A DNA stretch of 64,000 nucleotides. Source: Pegoplata infirma (taxonomy: Eukaryota; Arthropoda; Insecta; Diptera; Anthomyiidae). The first letter of the stretch is position 1. Every line of letters starts with the position of its first letter. This document shows, piece by piece, positions 11,081 through 22,300 of the stretch. The notes beneath the pieces are model-generated. The model made no database searches. It had not been told where the DNA came from and was given only the letters and a program-made list of their open reading frames with translations. The stretch covers positions 16,207,125 through 16,271,124 of the forward strand of contig OY992537.1 of the NCBI GenBank assembly GCA_963921195.1, given 5' to 3'. Made by a program: the position numbers and the translations under genes.

Positions 11081-12118
11081 TAACACCGCTCAACAAATCT
11101 AAGGTGTTTGAAACTTATTAAAGTTTCATATATAATTTTATTATATATATTGAGTCGCTGATTCCAAATCTGTGCTCCAAATTTTTCCATCACGTCTAGA
11201 ATTTTAATTATTCGCGGTTGAAAATGCGAAAAAACGCGATTTTTGCCTTTTTTGAAAGCCTGCACAGCAGCCACTGCGTGAAATAAAAATCTGCTATAAA
11301 GCGTTAGAGTAGAATTGAACTATGATCTCAAATATATGATCAAAAAAATTTGAAGTTGTTGCACTTTAATTGGCCAAACATGCAATTTAAAAAAACACTG
11401 TGAAAAAAATTAGAAAAAGCATAATTTTTAAAAGGCTCTAAAACAAAAACCAGATGATCAATCTTTGCTGTGATGAGCTCAAAATTTAGGCAAAAGTTCA
11501 TTCTTTCTTATAGACTTTTTAACCCATTAATGATATCTTCCGGTTTATTCGAAAAATAACACAGAAAACTTAAATTTGTAAAATAATTATTTTTTTTTAG
11601 TTTTTCTTTGAAAAATATCAAAAAAAAAAAAACTAAGGTATCTATCTACCTTACCAAAAATGGTTATTAGAAACAGTATAATTTTAAAACGCAAGTAAAG
11701 GCCTATTCACACCTGAGGTGAAATCTCGTTTGAACGAGATTTCGATCATATGGTCTCTATCATTTTATACACAACCATATGGTCGAAATCTCGTTCGAAC
11801 GAGATTTCACCTCAGGTGTGAATTGGGTATAAAACCCAACCAAACATAATAATTTGAAAAAAATGTGTTCTATGTTGGAGACCATGGACAAATTATACTT
11901 TCGCGCTTTATACCAGATTTTGTATTCCACTGAATGGCTGCTGTGCAAGCTTTCAAATAATGCAAAAATCGTAATTTTTCGCATTTTCAACCGTGAATAA
12001 CCAAAAATCTGGACGTGATGGGAAAATTTGGAGAACAGATTTGGAATCAGGGGACCAAAGTTTACTAAAATTGTTTATCAGAATTCAAACCGGAAAATGA
12101 GTGTTGAGCGGTGTAATT
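11081..12118. mobile_element. Foldback with about 200-bp inverted arms
   Basis: ACACCGCTCAACA near 11086 is mirrored by TGTTGAGCGGTGT near 12105. Further in, GATTCCAAATCTG, ATTTTTCCATCACGTC and GCACAGCAGCCA have inverted counterparts around 12040, 12020 and 11935. The middle is non-coding and contains a nested hairpin (11699-11832). The region between gene 1's stop and this element (10897-11080) should hold the gene's 3' UTR; no canonical poly(A) signal was pinned down. Confidence 0.75.
11699..11832. mobile_element. Hairpin MITE nested in the foldback
   Basis: CCTATTCACACCTGAGGTG at the left is mirrored by CACCTCAGGTGTGAATTGGG at the right. Arms of about 50 nt (with ATCTCGTTTGAACGAGATTT, itself palindromic) surround a loop of about 20 nt. 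No ORF is present and the target duplication is unclear. Confidence 0.8.
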
Positions 12119-13577
12119 TAAGATAGAATTATAATTGATTTAAGTGAGAGACCATGGACCAATCTAAACTAAAGTTTTTGTCAAAAACCAATAATTTCTA
12201 CACATGATATCTTAAAGAAGAATACAGGTATAAGAAAGATTCCAAAAGTATTTCAAAGAGAAAAGATAGTACTTTCAGATGTAGTAAACCGTTTTAAGAA
12301 AAAATATTTCCCAGTCTGAATATAGCAAATATTTTTTTTAAAGACTTTTTAAAAAATAACTTTTTGAGCTATATTTTCGCGAATCACGAATTTTGCAAAA
12401 AAAAAAAATGCCCTTGAAATAAAAAGTTTTGCAACACATCATTTTGAAGGTGATAGTATTGGCTTTTAATTAAGCTATCAAAGAGTAATATAGCTCAATT
12501 AATTTTCAAGATATATCGTCGCTGCGCCTAAAAATGGAGTCATGTGTTTTCAGGAGAGCAAAAAAACTGTTTATTTTCGTCCCTTCGCGATATTTTTTAA
12601 AAGTTTGTTCTACAAAAAATTCTTGTATCGATATGCTATCCACATACTGCAAAAAAATTATGAAACATTTAGCGGTTTTCCAGTGGTGCAGAAATTTTCA
12701 AAAAACATACACATAACTCCTTTTTTAAGTACATTTTGGAACAAAATTTAAATAAATGGAAATATTTTTTACACATAACTCCTTTTGCTTATGAAACCAT
12801 TCTTATTGTTAATTTCTTTTCGAGAGGGACAAAGACTAATTATAGTTTGTTGGCGGTTTAAAGCGACATTAGTTAGACAAGGTCCTTAAAATTTTGATAT
12901 TTAAAAGCTCTTCACTAAACAGCGAACAACAGATTTTTCGCAAAACTGGTGCTGATTTTTTGTTTTTTCTTGTAAATATTTAAGAGCTTTGACATAAATT
13001 GACATCTGCGAAAACTTTCCGCCGTCAATGATTTAATTGCTTTCACAAGGCTTTACTACCCGCCATTTAGGATTTAGATAACAGGATGAAAATTTGCAAA
13101 TATTTTCCAAAAAATCTTGACAAATTCATTCAAAATACTTGGATGCTATGTGTGAACCTCATATTACTAAAAAAGTGGTCCATTTTGTCACGTTCTGTTA
13201 CTTTTTTATCAAAAAAAGTTATGTGTAGCTTAACACATAACTCCTTTTCAGACCTTTTTTTAGTATGACGAACACATAGCTACTTTTACTAACTTTTGAA
13301 CCAATCAAGATATCAAAAAACGGTTTTAGTGAGTAAACGTATGACCAATAGGGGATCATAAAGATAAAATAAAAAAAAATTTAAAAAACTACACATGACT
13401 CCATTTTGAGGCGCAGCGACGATATCTGATTATATTTTAACACTTAAACGGGTTTCTTTAAATTTGAAATATGACTTATAATTCCGAAACCATGGAAGTT
13501 AAAAAATTTATTTTATTGTTCCTTTCAAAATCTTAACTCACTTAAATCAATTTATAATTCCATCTTTACACCATACA
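12112..13577. mobile_element. Outer inverted-repeat element, abutting the previous foldback
   Basis: GGTGTAATTTAAGATAGAAT at 12112 and ATTCCATCTTTACACC at the right end are inverted copies, with TTGATTTAAGTGAG also shared in inverted orientation. The left end overlaps the GGTGT terminus of the preceding element, so the two may be parts of one composite. It contains the foldback at 12509-13427. Confidence 0.55.
12509..13427. mobile_element. Foldback with 38-bp TIRs and internal ACACATAACTCC repeats
   Basis: ATCGTCGCTGCGCCTAAAAA on the left and its complement around 13400-13425 form good TIRs. The internal motif ACACATAACTCCTTTT occurs near 12708, 12768 and 13230, with a variant near 13269, echoing the subterminal ATGGAGTCATGTGT in the TIRs. 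This repeated-terminus design parallels the element at 487-1490. No transposase is present. Confidence 0.78.
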
Positions 13578-14560
13578 TATTGTAATTTATGTATATTATG
13601 TTTTTTTATGTTAAATTTTTTGTTCGTTCATCAGTGATTATATTCTTTAACAGATTTTCAATTATTTTTTTTGATATTATAAAATTTGAAAATTTAATTA
13701 GCTTTAATTTTAATTTAAAATCCACATAATCAAAATTTTTTTGTTGATTATGGCTCTTAAGTAAATAAAGTAAATTAAAAAAAAAAAAAAACAAAAGTAA
13801 TTTAAAAAGTAAATATAAAATATACCAACTCTTAACTATGGGATAATCTTAAGCAGAGCCTTTAAATTAAAAATAAATATATTTTGAAACAAATATTGAT
13901 ATTATGATAATTAAAAAAAAATAGAGAAGATGGTGGAAAATGCATTTAGGTTTTATTGTACTAAAATTTATGGAGGTACAAAAAATAAAATAAACTTGTC
14001 TGACGTTTGAAGTATTATTAAGAAAAAAAATAACAGATTAATTTAAAATACAAAAATACTTTCTTATACACCATAATTAAATTAATTTAAACTAATTGCA
14101 ATGTGAATTTTGTTTATGTAAAATTTCATAATAAGAAAAGTAGAGCAAAACATATTTTACCAATAAAATTAAAAAAAATTGAAAATAAAAAAAATATATA
14201 TTTAGCACATTTTACTACTCCTAAGAAAAACTACAAGAGATAAAAAAAGAAATAAGGAAAAACCAAAGCAATTTTCTAAATAAATTCTAATTATAATTCA
14301 AATTTTCGATACTATTTTAGAAGGCAAGAGGTTGGGAAATCAAAGAAATAAAGAAATAAAAACTAAAAAAAAATGTTTTTCAGTTTTTGAAGCCTATCAT
14401 GTTAGCTGTTCTATAAATTTAGAAAAATTTGCACTCTTCGAAAAAAAAATATATAACCTAGATAAAATTTGAACTCCTGATTTGAATATTTGGTTTTCAA
14501 TTTAATTTTTCTATCATGTACAATCGTTCAACTGTTGACAAGTGTGGACGTGTTTTAATT
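13578..14560. other. AT-rich spacer, no gene seen
   Basis: The stretch is almost all A and T with homopolymer runs. No ORF with coding character, no splice-linked exon, no tandem array and no TIR was found. Confidence 0.6.
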
Positions 14561-14664
14561 TAACTCCGTGCTATTAATTGAATTACTGAAATTGTTCGTA
14601 ATAGGTTTGTTCGTAATAGGTATTTTTGTGATAATTTCATTACCACATCAAGGAAAATGAAAAT

Positions 14665-15251
14665 ATGGACACAAATGATACCGATTTAATTCGAGGCTCT
14701 GCCTCACCGACTGGTGCTGGTCCTAGCACTGGTCTTAGGGCTGCGACCTTGAAGTCCGGCCTTGATTCTGGTAAGGGTGTTCAGCCTAATATTGGTGGTA
14801 AAAAGAAAAAGAAACTTAAGCCATCAAAGGTCAGGCACAACCAGAGAAGACTTTGTTTGAAAATAATTAACAAACTAAGCCAACTCGATAGAACGAAGCT
14901 CTCCGAACGTGAGAGGGCGTCGCTATCATGGGCGAAAGGAGTCATTGAAGAACAGGACAAACTTTGGCAATGCGCGCATCTGATAAACAGAGCGCTGTTT
15001 CGGCCTCGTCATCGAAGTCTGGTAAAAGGTTGCGCTCGCCCGACGAGAAATCTTTACCTAAGAGATCTAAGGTGACCAGCAACGTCTGGACTCAGTCTTT
15101 TAGTAAGGTGGTGAAAGGTAACTTCGGTAGGGCTGTGATAAACAGGCAAAATGGGGATTGTAGTATTCCAAGGGACAAGTGGAGTTTAGTTGAAAATAAA
15201 TTAAATGAAATCTACTTTAGGCTCCTTGAGAGTATGCCTGATTTTCTATAG
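14665..15251 (+). pseudogene. Truncated, frameshifted retroelement ORF1-like fragment
   Basis: A GC-richer island starts with an ATG at 14665 and encodes a Gly/Ser/Lys-rich N-terminus with a KKKKK cluster (about residues 47-51) followed by a helical basic segment. The frame shifts near 14960-14990. The second frame continues with a basic Ser/Lys-rich stretch and then a folded-looking segment up to a stop at 15249-15251. Its composition differs sharply from the flanks and resembles the first-ORF proteins of fly retroelements; the family is not assigned. The coding region is cut off exactly where the 35-bp array begins, and no reverse transcriptase follows. It is a dead copy. Confidence 0.7.
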
Positions 15252-16440
15252 GACCAAAATGTATTAGAATCTGAGATATTTCTATAGAAATTATCTCAGA
15301 ATCTGAGATTATTTCTATAGAAAAATGTCTCAGAATATGAGATTTTTTTCTATAGAAAATGGTCTCAGAATCTGAAATTTTTTCTATAGAAAAATCTCTC
15401 AGAATCTGAGAGTTTTTCTATACAAAAATTTATCAGAATCTGAGATTTTTTCTATACAAAAATATCTCAGAATGTGCGGTTTTTCTATAGAAAAATATCT
15501 TAGAATCAGAGAGTTTTTCTATACAAAAATGTCTCAGAATCTTAGATTTTTTCTATTCAAAAATGTCTCAGAACCTCAGATTTTTTCTATAAAAAAATGT
15601 CTCTGAATCTGAGATTTTTCTATACAAAAATGTCTCAGTATCTGATATTTTTCTATAGCAAAATGTCTTCGAATCTGATAGCTTTTCTATACAAAAATGT
15701 CTCAGAATATAAGATTTTTTCTATACAAAAATGTCTCAGAATCTTGGATTTTTTCTATACAAAATTGTCTCAGAATCTCAGATTTTTTCTATAAAAAATG
15801 TCTCAAAATCTGAGATTTTTTCTATAGAAAAATGTCTCAGAATCTAAGATTTTTTCTATAGAAAAATGTCTCAGAATCTGAGAAAAATTGTCAGATTCTA
15901 AGTCTTAGATTCTGAAAAATTTGTTCTATAGAAAATTTCTCAAACTCTGAGACATTTTTTCTATAGAAAATGTCACAGATTCTGAGACATTTTTCTATAG
16001 AAAAATTCTTAGATTCTGAGACATTTTTTCTTTAGTAAAATTCTTAGATCCTGAAACATTTTTTCTATAGAAAAATTCTTAGATTCTGAGACATTTTTTC
16101 TATATAAAAATTCCCAGATCCTGAGACACTTTTCTATAGAAAAATTATCAGATTCTGAGACATTTTTTCTATAGAAAAATTTTCAGATTCTGACACATTT
16201 TTCAATAGAAAAAAATCTCATATTTTGAATTGTAAGACATTTTTCAATAGAAAAATTTTCAGATTCTGAGATTTCAGATTTTTTAAAAGAATAAATATGC
16301 AGAAACTGAGTATTTTCTGTAGAAAAGTTTTAGAATCCGAGAGTATTTCTATTGAAAAAATGTTTAATTACAGACAAATTTTCAGATTTTGAGTCCTTTT
16401 TAAGATTCTGAGACCTTTTTCTCATTATCAACTTTTCTTT
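15252..16440 (+). repeat. 35-bp dyad satellite, array B with an internal orientation switch
   Basis: About 34 units. Up to about 15885 the plus strand reads TCTCAGAATCTGAGA then TTTTTTCTATAGAAAAATG. After about 15890 it reads the reverse complement (CAGATTCTGAGACATTTTT). The signature here is TATAGA. The array directly abuts the truncated retroelement ORF. The flank 16441-16703 is AT-rich and unassigned. Confidence 0.92.
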
Positions 16441-16703
16441 AAAATTTGTAAACATTCAAAAAATTAAATTCATTAGAAATAATAAACTTTTCGTAGTTTT
16501 TATTTAAATTTTGAAAGGAAATGGTGTAAAGAAGCCATTACTAATACAAGGTAATACTACCAAATTATTTACGTAATATCACCTATTTATCAATTGTATT
16601 TTACCTAAAAAGCTAAGGTATATTTCTGTCAACCATAATAAATTTTCGAACATAGGAATTACTTTAGTTTTTAAGTAACATTACCTTTTAACTTAGCAAA
16701 TGC

Positions 16704-17009
16704 CAGACATGGGCGTTTATGATTACAATTGTGTAATTGATTACAGTTTCAATTACAATTACATGTAATTAGTAATTGAGTTTTTTCAATTACAATTACA
16801 ATTACAAGTAAAATTGAAAATTTTCAATTACTAATTACATCTAATTGTAATTGAAACTGTAATCAATTACATAATGTAATCATTAACGCCCATGTCTGTA
16901 ACTTACCCTAAAGTGCCCCTAGGGGAGCCAAATGTATGACCGACCTTTCATGTAATTGTAATTGAAACTGTAATCAATTACACAACGTAATCATTAACGC
17001 CCATGTCTG
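16704..17009. mobile_element. hAT-type MITE, TSD GCAAATGC, internally duplicated right end
   Basis: Termini are CAGACATGGGCGTT and AACGCCCATGTCTG, with a perfect 8-bp duplication GCAAATGC at 16696-16703 and 17010-17017. The inside is built from ATTACAATTAC-type repeats in both orientations. A second internal right terminus (CGCCCATGTCTG near 16890-16902) shows that the right end was duplicated within the element. Confidence 0.92.
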
Positions 17010-17039
17010 GCAAATGCCCGGTTTGCCTGGCGCTAAGGT

Positions 17040-17885
17040 ATTTATACCCTACACCACACTGTGGTACAGGGTATAATGAGTTTGTGCTGATGTTTGTAAC
17101 TACCCGAAATATTGGTCCTAGACCCACTTTTAAGTATACCGATCGGCTTAGAATCACTTTTTGAGTCGATTTAGCGATGTCCGTCCGCCCGTCCGTCCGT
17201 CCGTCCGTCTGTCTGTCCATGTAAACGGTGTAAACACGATACAGGTCGCAATTCTTAATCAATTGACTTGAAATTTTAAACTTAAGCCTCTTTTGGCCCA
17301 AGGACGAAGCCTATTGAAATTGGAAAAAATCGGTCCATATTTAGACCTAGCCCCCATACAAAGGTCCTCTTTAGTTTTGGCTCAAATGACTCTAATAGAC
17401 GCATTTTAACAGGTATCTATTCGAAATTTGGCAGGTAATCATGTTTTATCAACACAAATCACCATTCCAAATTTTAAAGAAATCGAACCAGTTCTTATTG
17501 TAGCCCCCATACAAACCACCTTCCCGATTTTCACATAAATCTCTCAAATTTCATGAAAATAGAAAATATTTAATTAAAATTCTGTTTGTGTATGTTAAAC
17601 GCGTACTTTAATAACCTTATCAAATCTGATTATCATCGGACCATTTTTGGACTTAGGTCCCATGTGGAAATTTCGCCCGATATTCAGTTGAAGTGATTTA
17701 TTGTCAACAAAAAGAAGCCTATTCCACTCAAATTTGATTAGTGAGTGCTTTTTACACTTATTAAAGATTTGACAAAATATAGATCTAATCAGTCCATGTT
17801 TGAACTTGGGACCCATTTTCCGGGAAACTCTGGTGTAGGGTATTTTATGGTCGGTCTTGACCGACTATAATTTTCTTACTTGTTT
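17040..17885 (+). mobile_element. mini-me-like element with (GTCY)n block
   Basis: It starts near TACCCTACACCACAC, carries GATGTCCGTCCG and a run of GTCC/GTCT units near 17178-17218, then several lines of diverged sequence with repeated CCCCCATACAAA. It ends at GGTCGGTCTTGACCGAC then a CTTACTTGT tail. The (GTCY)n proto-microsatellite is a hallmark of dipteran mini-me elements. No intact ORF is present. Copies with matching cores are at 33597 and 52075. Confidence 0.8.
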
Positions 17886-19260
17886 TATATTATAATTTTA
17901 GGTAATATTACCTCGATTTTTTTTTGTGTGTATATAAGCTACCGTTTGACTATATAAGCTACTGTTTTCATTGTCTTAAAACCAATAAGGTTTCTTCGAT
18001 TTGTAATTTGGATAATTCACCTGCTGGTAAAAAAAAACATTTTTTCACCAGCTGATGATAAAACGTAACATAATTATTTTCATCAAATTTTTTTCATATT
18101 TTTTTTTTTTTCATCAAATTTTTTTTTTTCATCAAAAAAATTTTTTTTTTCAACCAAAAATTTTTTTTATCATCAACATTTTGTTTTTCAAATACTTTAT
18201 TTTTCATTCAAAAATTTTTTTTGCATCAAATATTTTTTCATATTTTTATCATCAAAAAAAATTTTTTATAATTTTTTTTTTTATCAAAAAAATTTTTTTT
18301 TCATCAAAAACTTTTTTTCATCAACATTTTTTTCCTTTTTTCTCATGTATTTTTACTAAGGCCACTGTTCCAAAAAAAAAGTAATTCACGTAAAAAAGTA
18401 ATTCACATAAAAAAGTAATTCACATAAAAAATGTGAAAATTAAAATTTCCGAATTTTTTTGGTGTTCTTTATTTCACATCCGAATTTCTTTTTCATTTTG
18501 TTTCACATTTGTCACAAATTTGGTGAAAGTAAAACGAAAGCACTTTTTTCCTTATAATTTCTTAAATTTTGATTATTCGATTTTAACTTCGTATGAAAAC
18601 GTTATCAACAAAACACTAAACTTGATTCCATGTGATTCGAAAATTTTCATGTGAATTCAAAAGTTGTGAAAGACTGAACAAAGGCCTAAAACTACTTTTT
18701 CACCAAATCTAATTTTTTGACATAAAAATGTTTCATTTCTTTAAGAAATGTACAAAAAACAAGTGAGAGTGATAAATTCTTCTGTGTCGAATCTTTTATA
18801 CTCTCCAAAATGTAAAAATACTCATTTACCAAATTTACAGCTCTTTTGGTTGGGACTACATCTTGCTTTTTACGGACAGATGGACGAATGTATATAGCTA
18901 GAGTGTCTTAGAAATGGATCAGTAATATAAAAACTTAATGAAGTCGTCGACCGATATTTTAATTCGTTTTACATGGATTGGCAATGAATATAACATTGTT
19001 TTTTCTAAAAAACTTTGCTTTGGCAAGAAGATTTAACGTTTTGGGCATTGGCCCGAGAATTCCGGTATCACCTTTTAGAGATATCAGTTTAGTAGTTCAA
19101 AAGGTGTGAACGAAAATGTAAGAACATCTCTAAAAATTTTGATATATTCAACATAACCTAAAAAAAAACAATGCTTTTATTCGGCTGCTGGTGAAAATAT
19201 GTGAAAAGAATTGTATACCGATTCTGACAAAAAGCAATAGATGACAGTTTTAAAATAGGA
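17886..19260. other. AT-rich spacer with low-complexity tract and mini-me remnant
   Basis: 18050-18380 is a T-rich run with recurring CATCAAA, of the type that makes spurious Phe/Ile/Lys ORFs. 18780-19230 contains diverged mini-me-like sequence (ACGGACAGATGGACGAATGT, then TTCGGCTGCTGGTG). No gene is seen. Confidence 0.55.
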
Positions 19261-19289
19261 GGAAAATTTCTAAAAGTATAAAATTTTAG

Positions 19290-19299
19290 TTTATTTATT
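19290..19299 (-). promoter_or_regulatory. Candidate poly(A) signal of gene 2
   Basis: The minus strand reads AATAAATAAA here, about 75 nt past the gene 2 stop codon, giving two overlapping AATAAA hexamers in a suitable place. Confidence 0.5.
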
Positions 19300-19375
19300 T
19301 TACAAATTTAAAATTAAACAAAATTCACACTTCACAAACCCACAAACAATTTTTTTCCATCCTTCTAATTTATAT

Positions 19376-22300
19376 TTACTCATTACCCTCACAAAATAAA
19401 CATAATTTCGTGCTATCCTGTTGACAGCAACACTTAATAGTAGGCTTGGCAATACGTCGAGGATCTCGCAATGGTTTTAATAACTGTTTTTGCAATTGCC
19501 ATATAATATCACTCGAAAGAGCACTGATACATAATTTTAAATTTGATTCAAAATTTAAAGGATTTATCGAATAACTGAGAATAGATTTTGTAACTTGGTT
19601 AATCAAAAATTTACGATCAATATCTATTTTGAAGAAAATTAGAAATTATGTAAGAAATTTAATACAAGTCAAGTTAACGTTTATAAACTTACCTAATAAT
19701 TCTTGTCTAACATCCATAATCTTATGTTCAAAATGACATTGTATGGCGGCAAATACTCGACGACCAATACCGACAATTAATTCTCTTTTGAATTTTGTTA
19801 CATAGTGTTCTATGAACACTAATTCGTTGCGACATAGCGAGCTAGATTGAGTTTTTTGTGCCAAACTGGTAGTAGAGTCTACTACTAAGGAAGCCAAGGA
19901 ACCCTGAGAAAAGAAATTGTAGTTTATAACACTGTGCAACATGAATTTGTATATTTAATTAGAAAAAAAAAAATAAATTTAAGTAGACTACGGTATGAAA
20001 CGTCTTAATTTTGGAAAAATTACCTAAATGACCCCATAAAATGACAGTTAGAGGGTTAATATGCTCTAAGAAAATAACCGTGTTAGTTCAAACCCAGTTG
20101 GCAACGTCCTCGAGCCATCCTCAGTGACGGAGCGATGACATGTCAGAGTCACACCTGACATCCACAAGACATCTCTATGTACTGGGTTGAGGACAGTTTC
20201 ATACAAATTTTCAAAATGTCCTCACTCAAAGTCAGCAGTGGTCAGGGCTGACCTTCTGGGGACATGTCACCTAAGACTTCTTTGGGGAAATGTCTGACAT
20301 AGGTCATGCGAAAATTCAAAAAATTTTCGTATTTCCTTTAGTTTTTACTTTTATCCATTTTCCTTTATAAATTATCTTTCTCATATTTAGAAAAAACTTT
20401 TCGCCTTTTTTAGTCCCAACTGGATTCGAAAATGGAACCTCCAGTTTATTAGTCCCACACCTAACCACTTGTTCCAAACTTTATTTTTAAAATTGTTTGT
20501 CTATTTATTACTTTTATTCTACTTGTTAGATTTTGATTTTATTTTAATTAAGTCGATAATATTGCCATCTTTTTCTTAGAAATTAAAGAGTTGCCCAGAT
20601 TTAAAATTCTAATTTAATATACTGCTATTCTGAAGACATTTCCTTTTAGATGTCTTAGAGGAATTGTCCACACTCTTAAAGCAAACATTCAGTGCTGACA
20701 GTGTTAGGACATGTCATCAAGGATTGCCTATGATTTGTCAGAACCTGATGACATTTCCTCAAGGAATCACTGTGGAAATTTCCTCAGTGACACATTTTCC
20801 AACTGGGAAATTAATGTTAGTACAAAATAAACTAAAGAGTAGTTCAAAAAGAATAGTTCGAAAATGAACTAAAGAATAGTTTAAAACAAAATTTAATCTT
20901 AACTTTTTCTTAAAATTCGTCTTAATACTTACAGATGGTGTTGGTTTTCTATCTCCAACTTCTCTTATTTCAATAAACGGATTCAATTTATAACTGGACA
21001 TACCAATTGTACTAGATAGCCTACTAAAGGATACTCTTCCAACCGAAGATCGTTTACCAGTAACTTTATGCTTCATAGATCCTTGAAATGAGGATATAAT
21101 CTGAGTAGATCTCTAAAAAAATAAAATAATAGAATACACACTTCATCATTTACAGATGTAATTAGAAAAAGATCAATTGTGAATCGAAGAATCCACTTGT
21201 AATTCGAAGATTCCATTTGTAATTCAAAAATTCCATTAGTAATTCGAAAAAGATAATTTGTAGTTCGAAATAGACCAATTGTAATTTGAAAAGGATCAAT
21301 TGTAATTCGAAAAAGATCAATTAGAATTCGAAAATGATCAAATGAGTCGAAAAAAATCAATTGTAATCAAAAAATGCTCAATTTGAATTCGAAATAGATC
21401 AAGTGTTATTCGAAAAAGATCAATTGTAATTCCAAAATGATCAATTGTTATTTGAAAAAGATCAATTGTAATTTAAAGTAGAAGAATTTTAATTCGAAAA
21501 AGATCAATTGTACTTCGAAAAAGAGCAATTATCAATTGTAAGTCGAAAAAGCTCAATTGTAAGTCGAAAAAGCTCAATTGGAATTCGAAATAGATCAATT
21601 GTGATTCAAAAATGATCAACTGTAATTCAAAAAAGATCAATTGTAATTCGAAGTAGAAGAATTGTAATTCGGAAAAGATCAATTGTAATTCAAAAAGGTC
21701 AACTGTAATTCGAAAAAAATCAACTATAATTCGAAAAAGATCGATTGTAGTTCGAAAAAGATAAATTGTAATTTGAAAAAGAGAAATTGTAATTCGAAAA
21801 AGATCAATTTTTATTTGAAGTAGATCAATTGTAATTCGAAAACAACAATTGCAATTCGAAAAAGATTAACTGTAATTCGTAAAAGATCAATTGTAATTCG
21901 AAAATGATCAATTGTAATTTGAAAATGATCAATTGTAATTCGGAAAATATCAATTATAACTGAATGTTTATTTAGTTCGGTTTGAGTCCATATTAATTAT
22001 TTCTGAGAAATAATAATTGTTGTACAATGAGAAAATCTGAAAAAAAATCAATTGACAACACAGGCTAAGTGGAGATGTCGACAGCTTTCGGAAGATGCCA
22101 CCCTTCCATCATCAGCACTCCTTCGATTGCCACACACTTAATGTGTGTCAGATTAAAATTAGCCATTTAAATTAAACTTTTGAACAAACTAAATACGGGA
22201 ATTACTCCTCTTTGTGTTGAATAACCCGTATTTACCATCATTCAATTATAATTCGAAAAAGAACAATTGTAATTCGAAGATTCCAATTGTAATTTGAAAA

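Noticed and set aside
18055..18384. Phe/Ile/Lys-rich 109-codon ORF
   Set aside because: It translates a T-rich low-complexity tract (repeated CATCAAATTTTTT) and has no start context or conservation signal.
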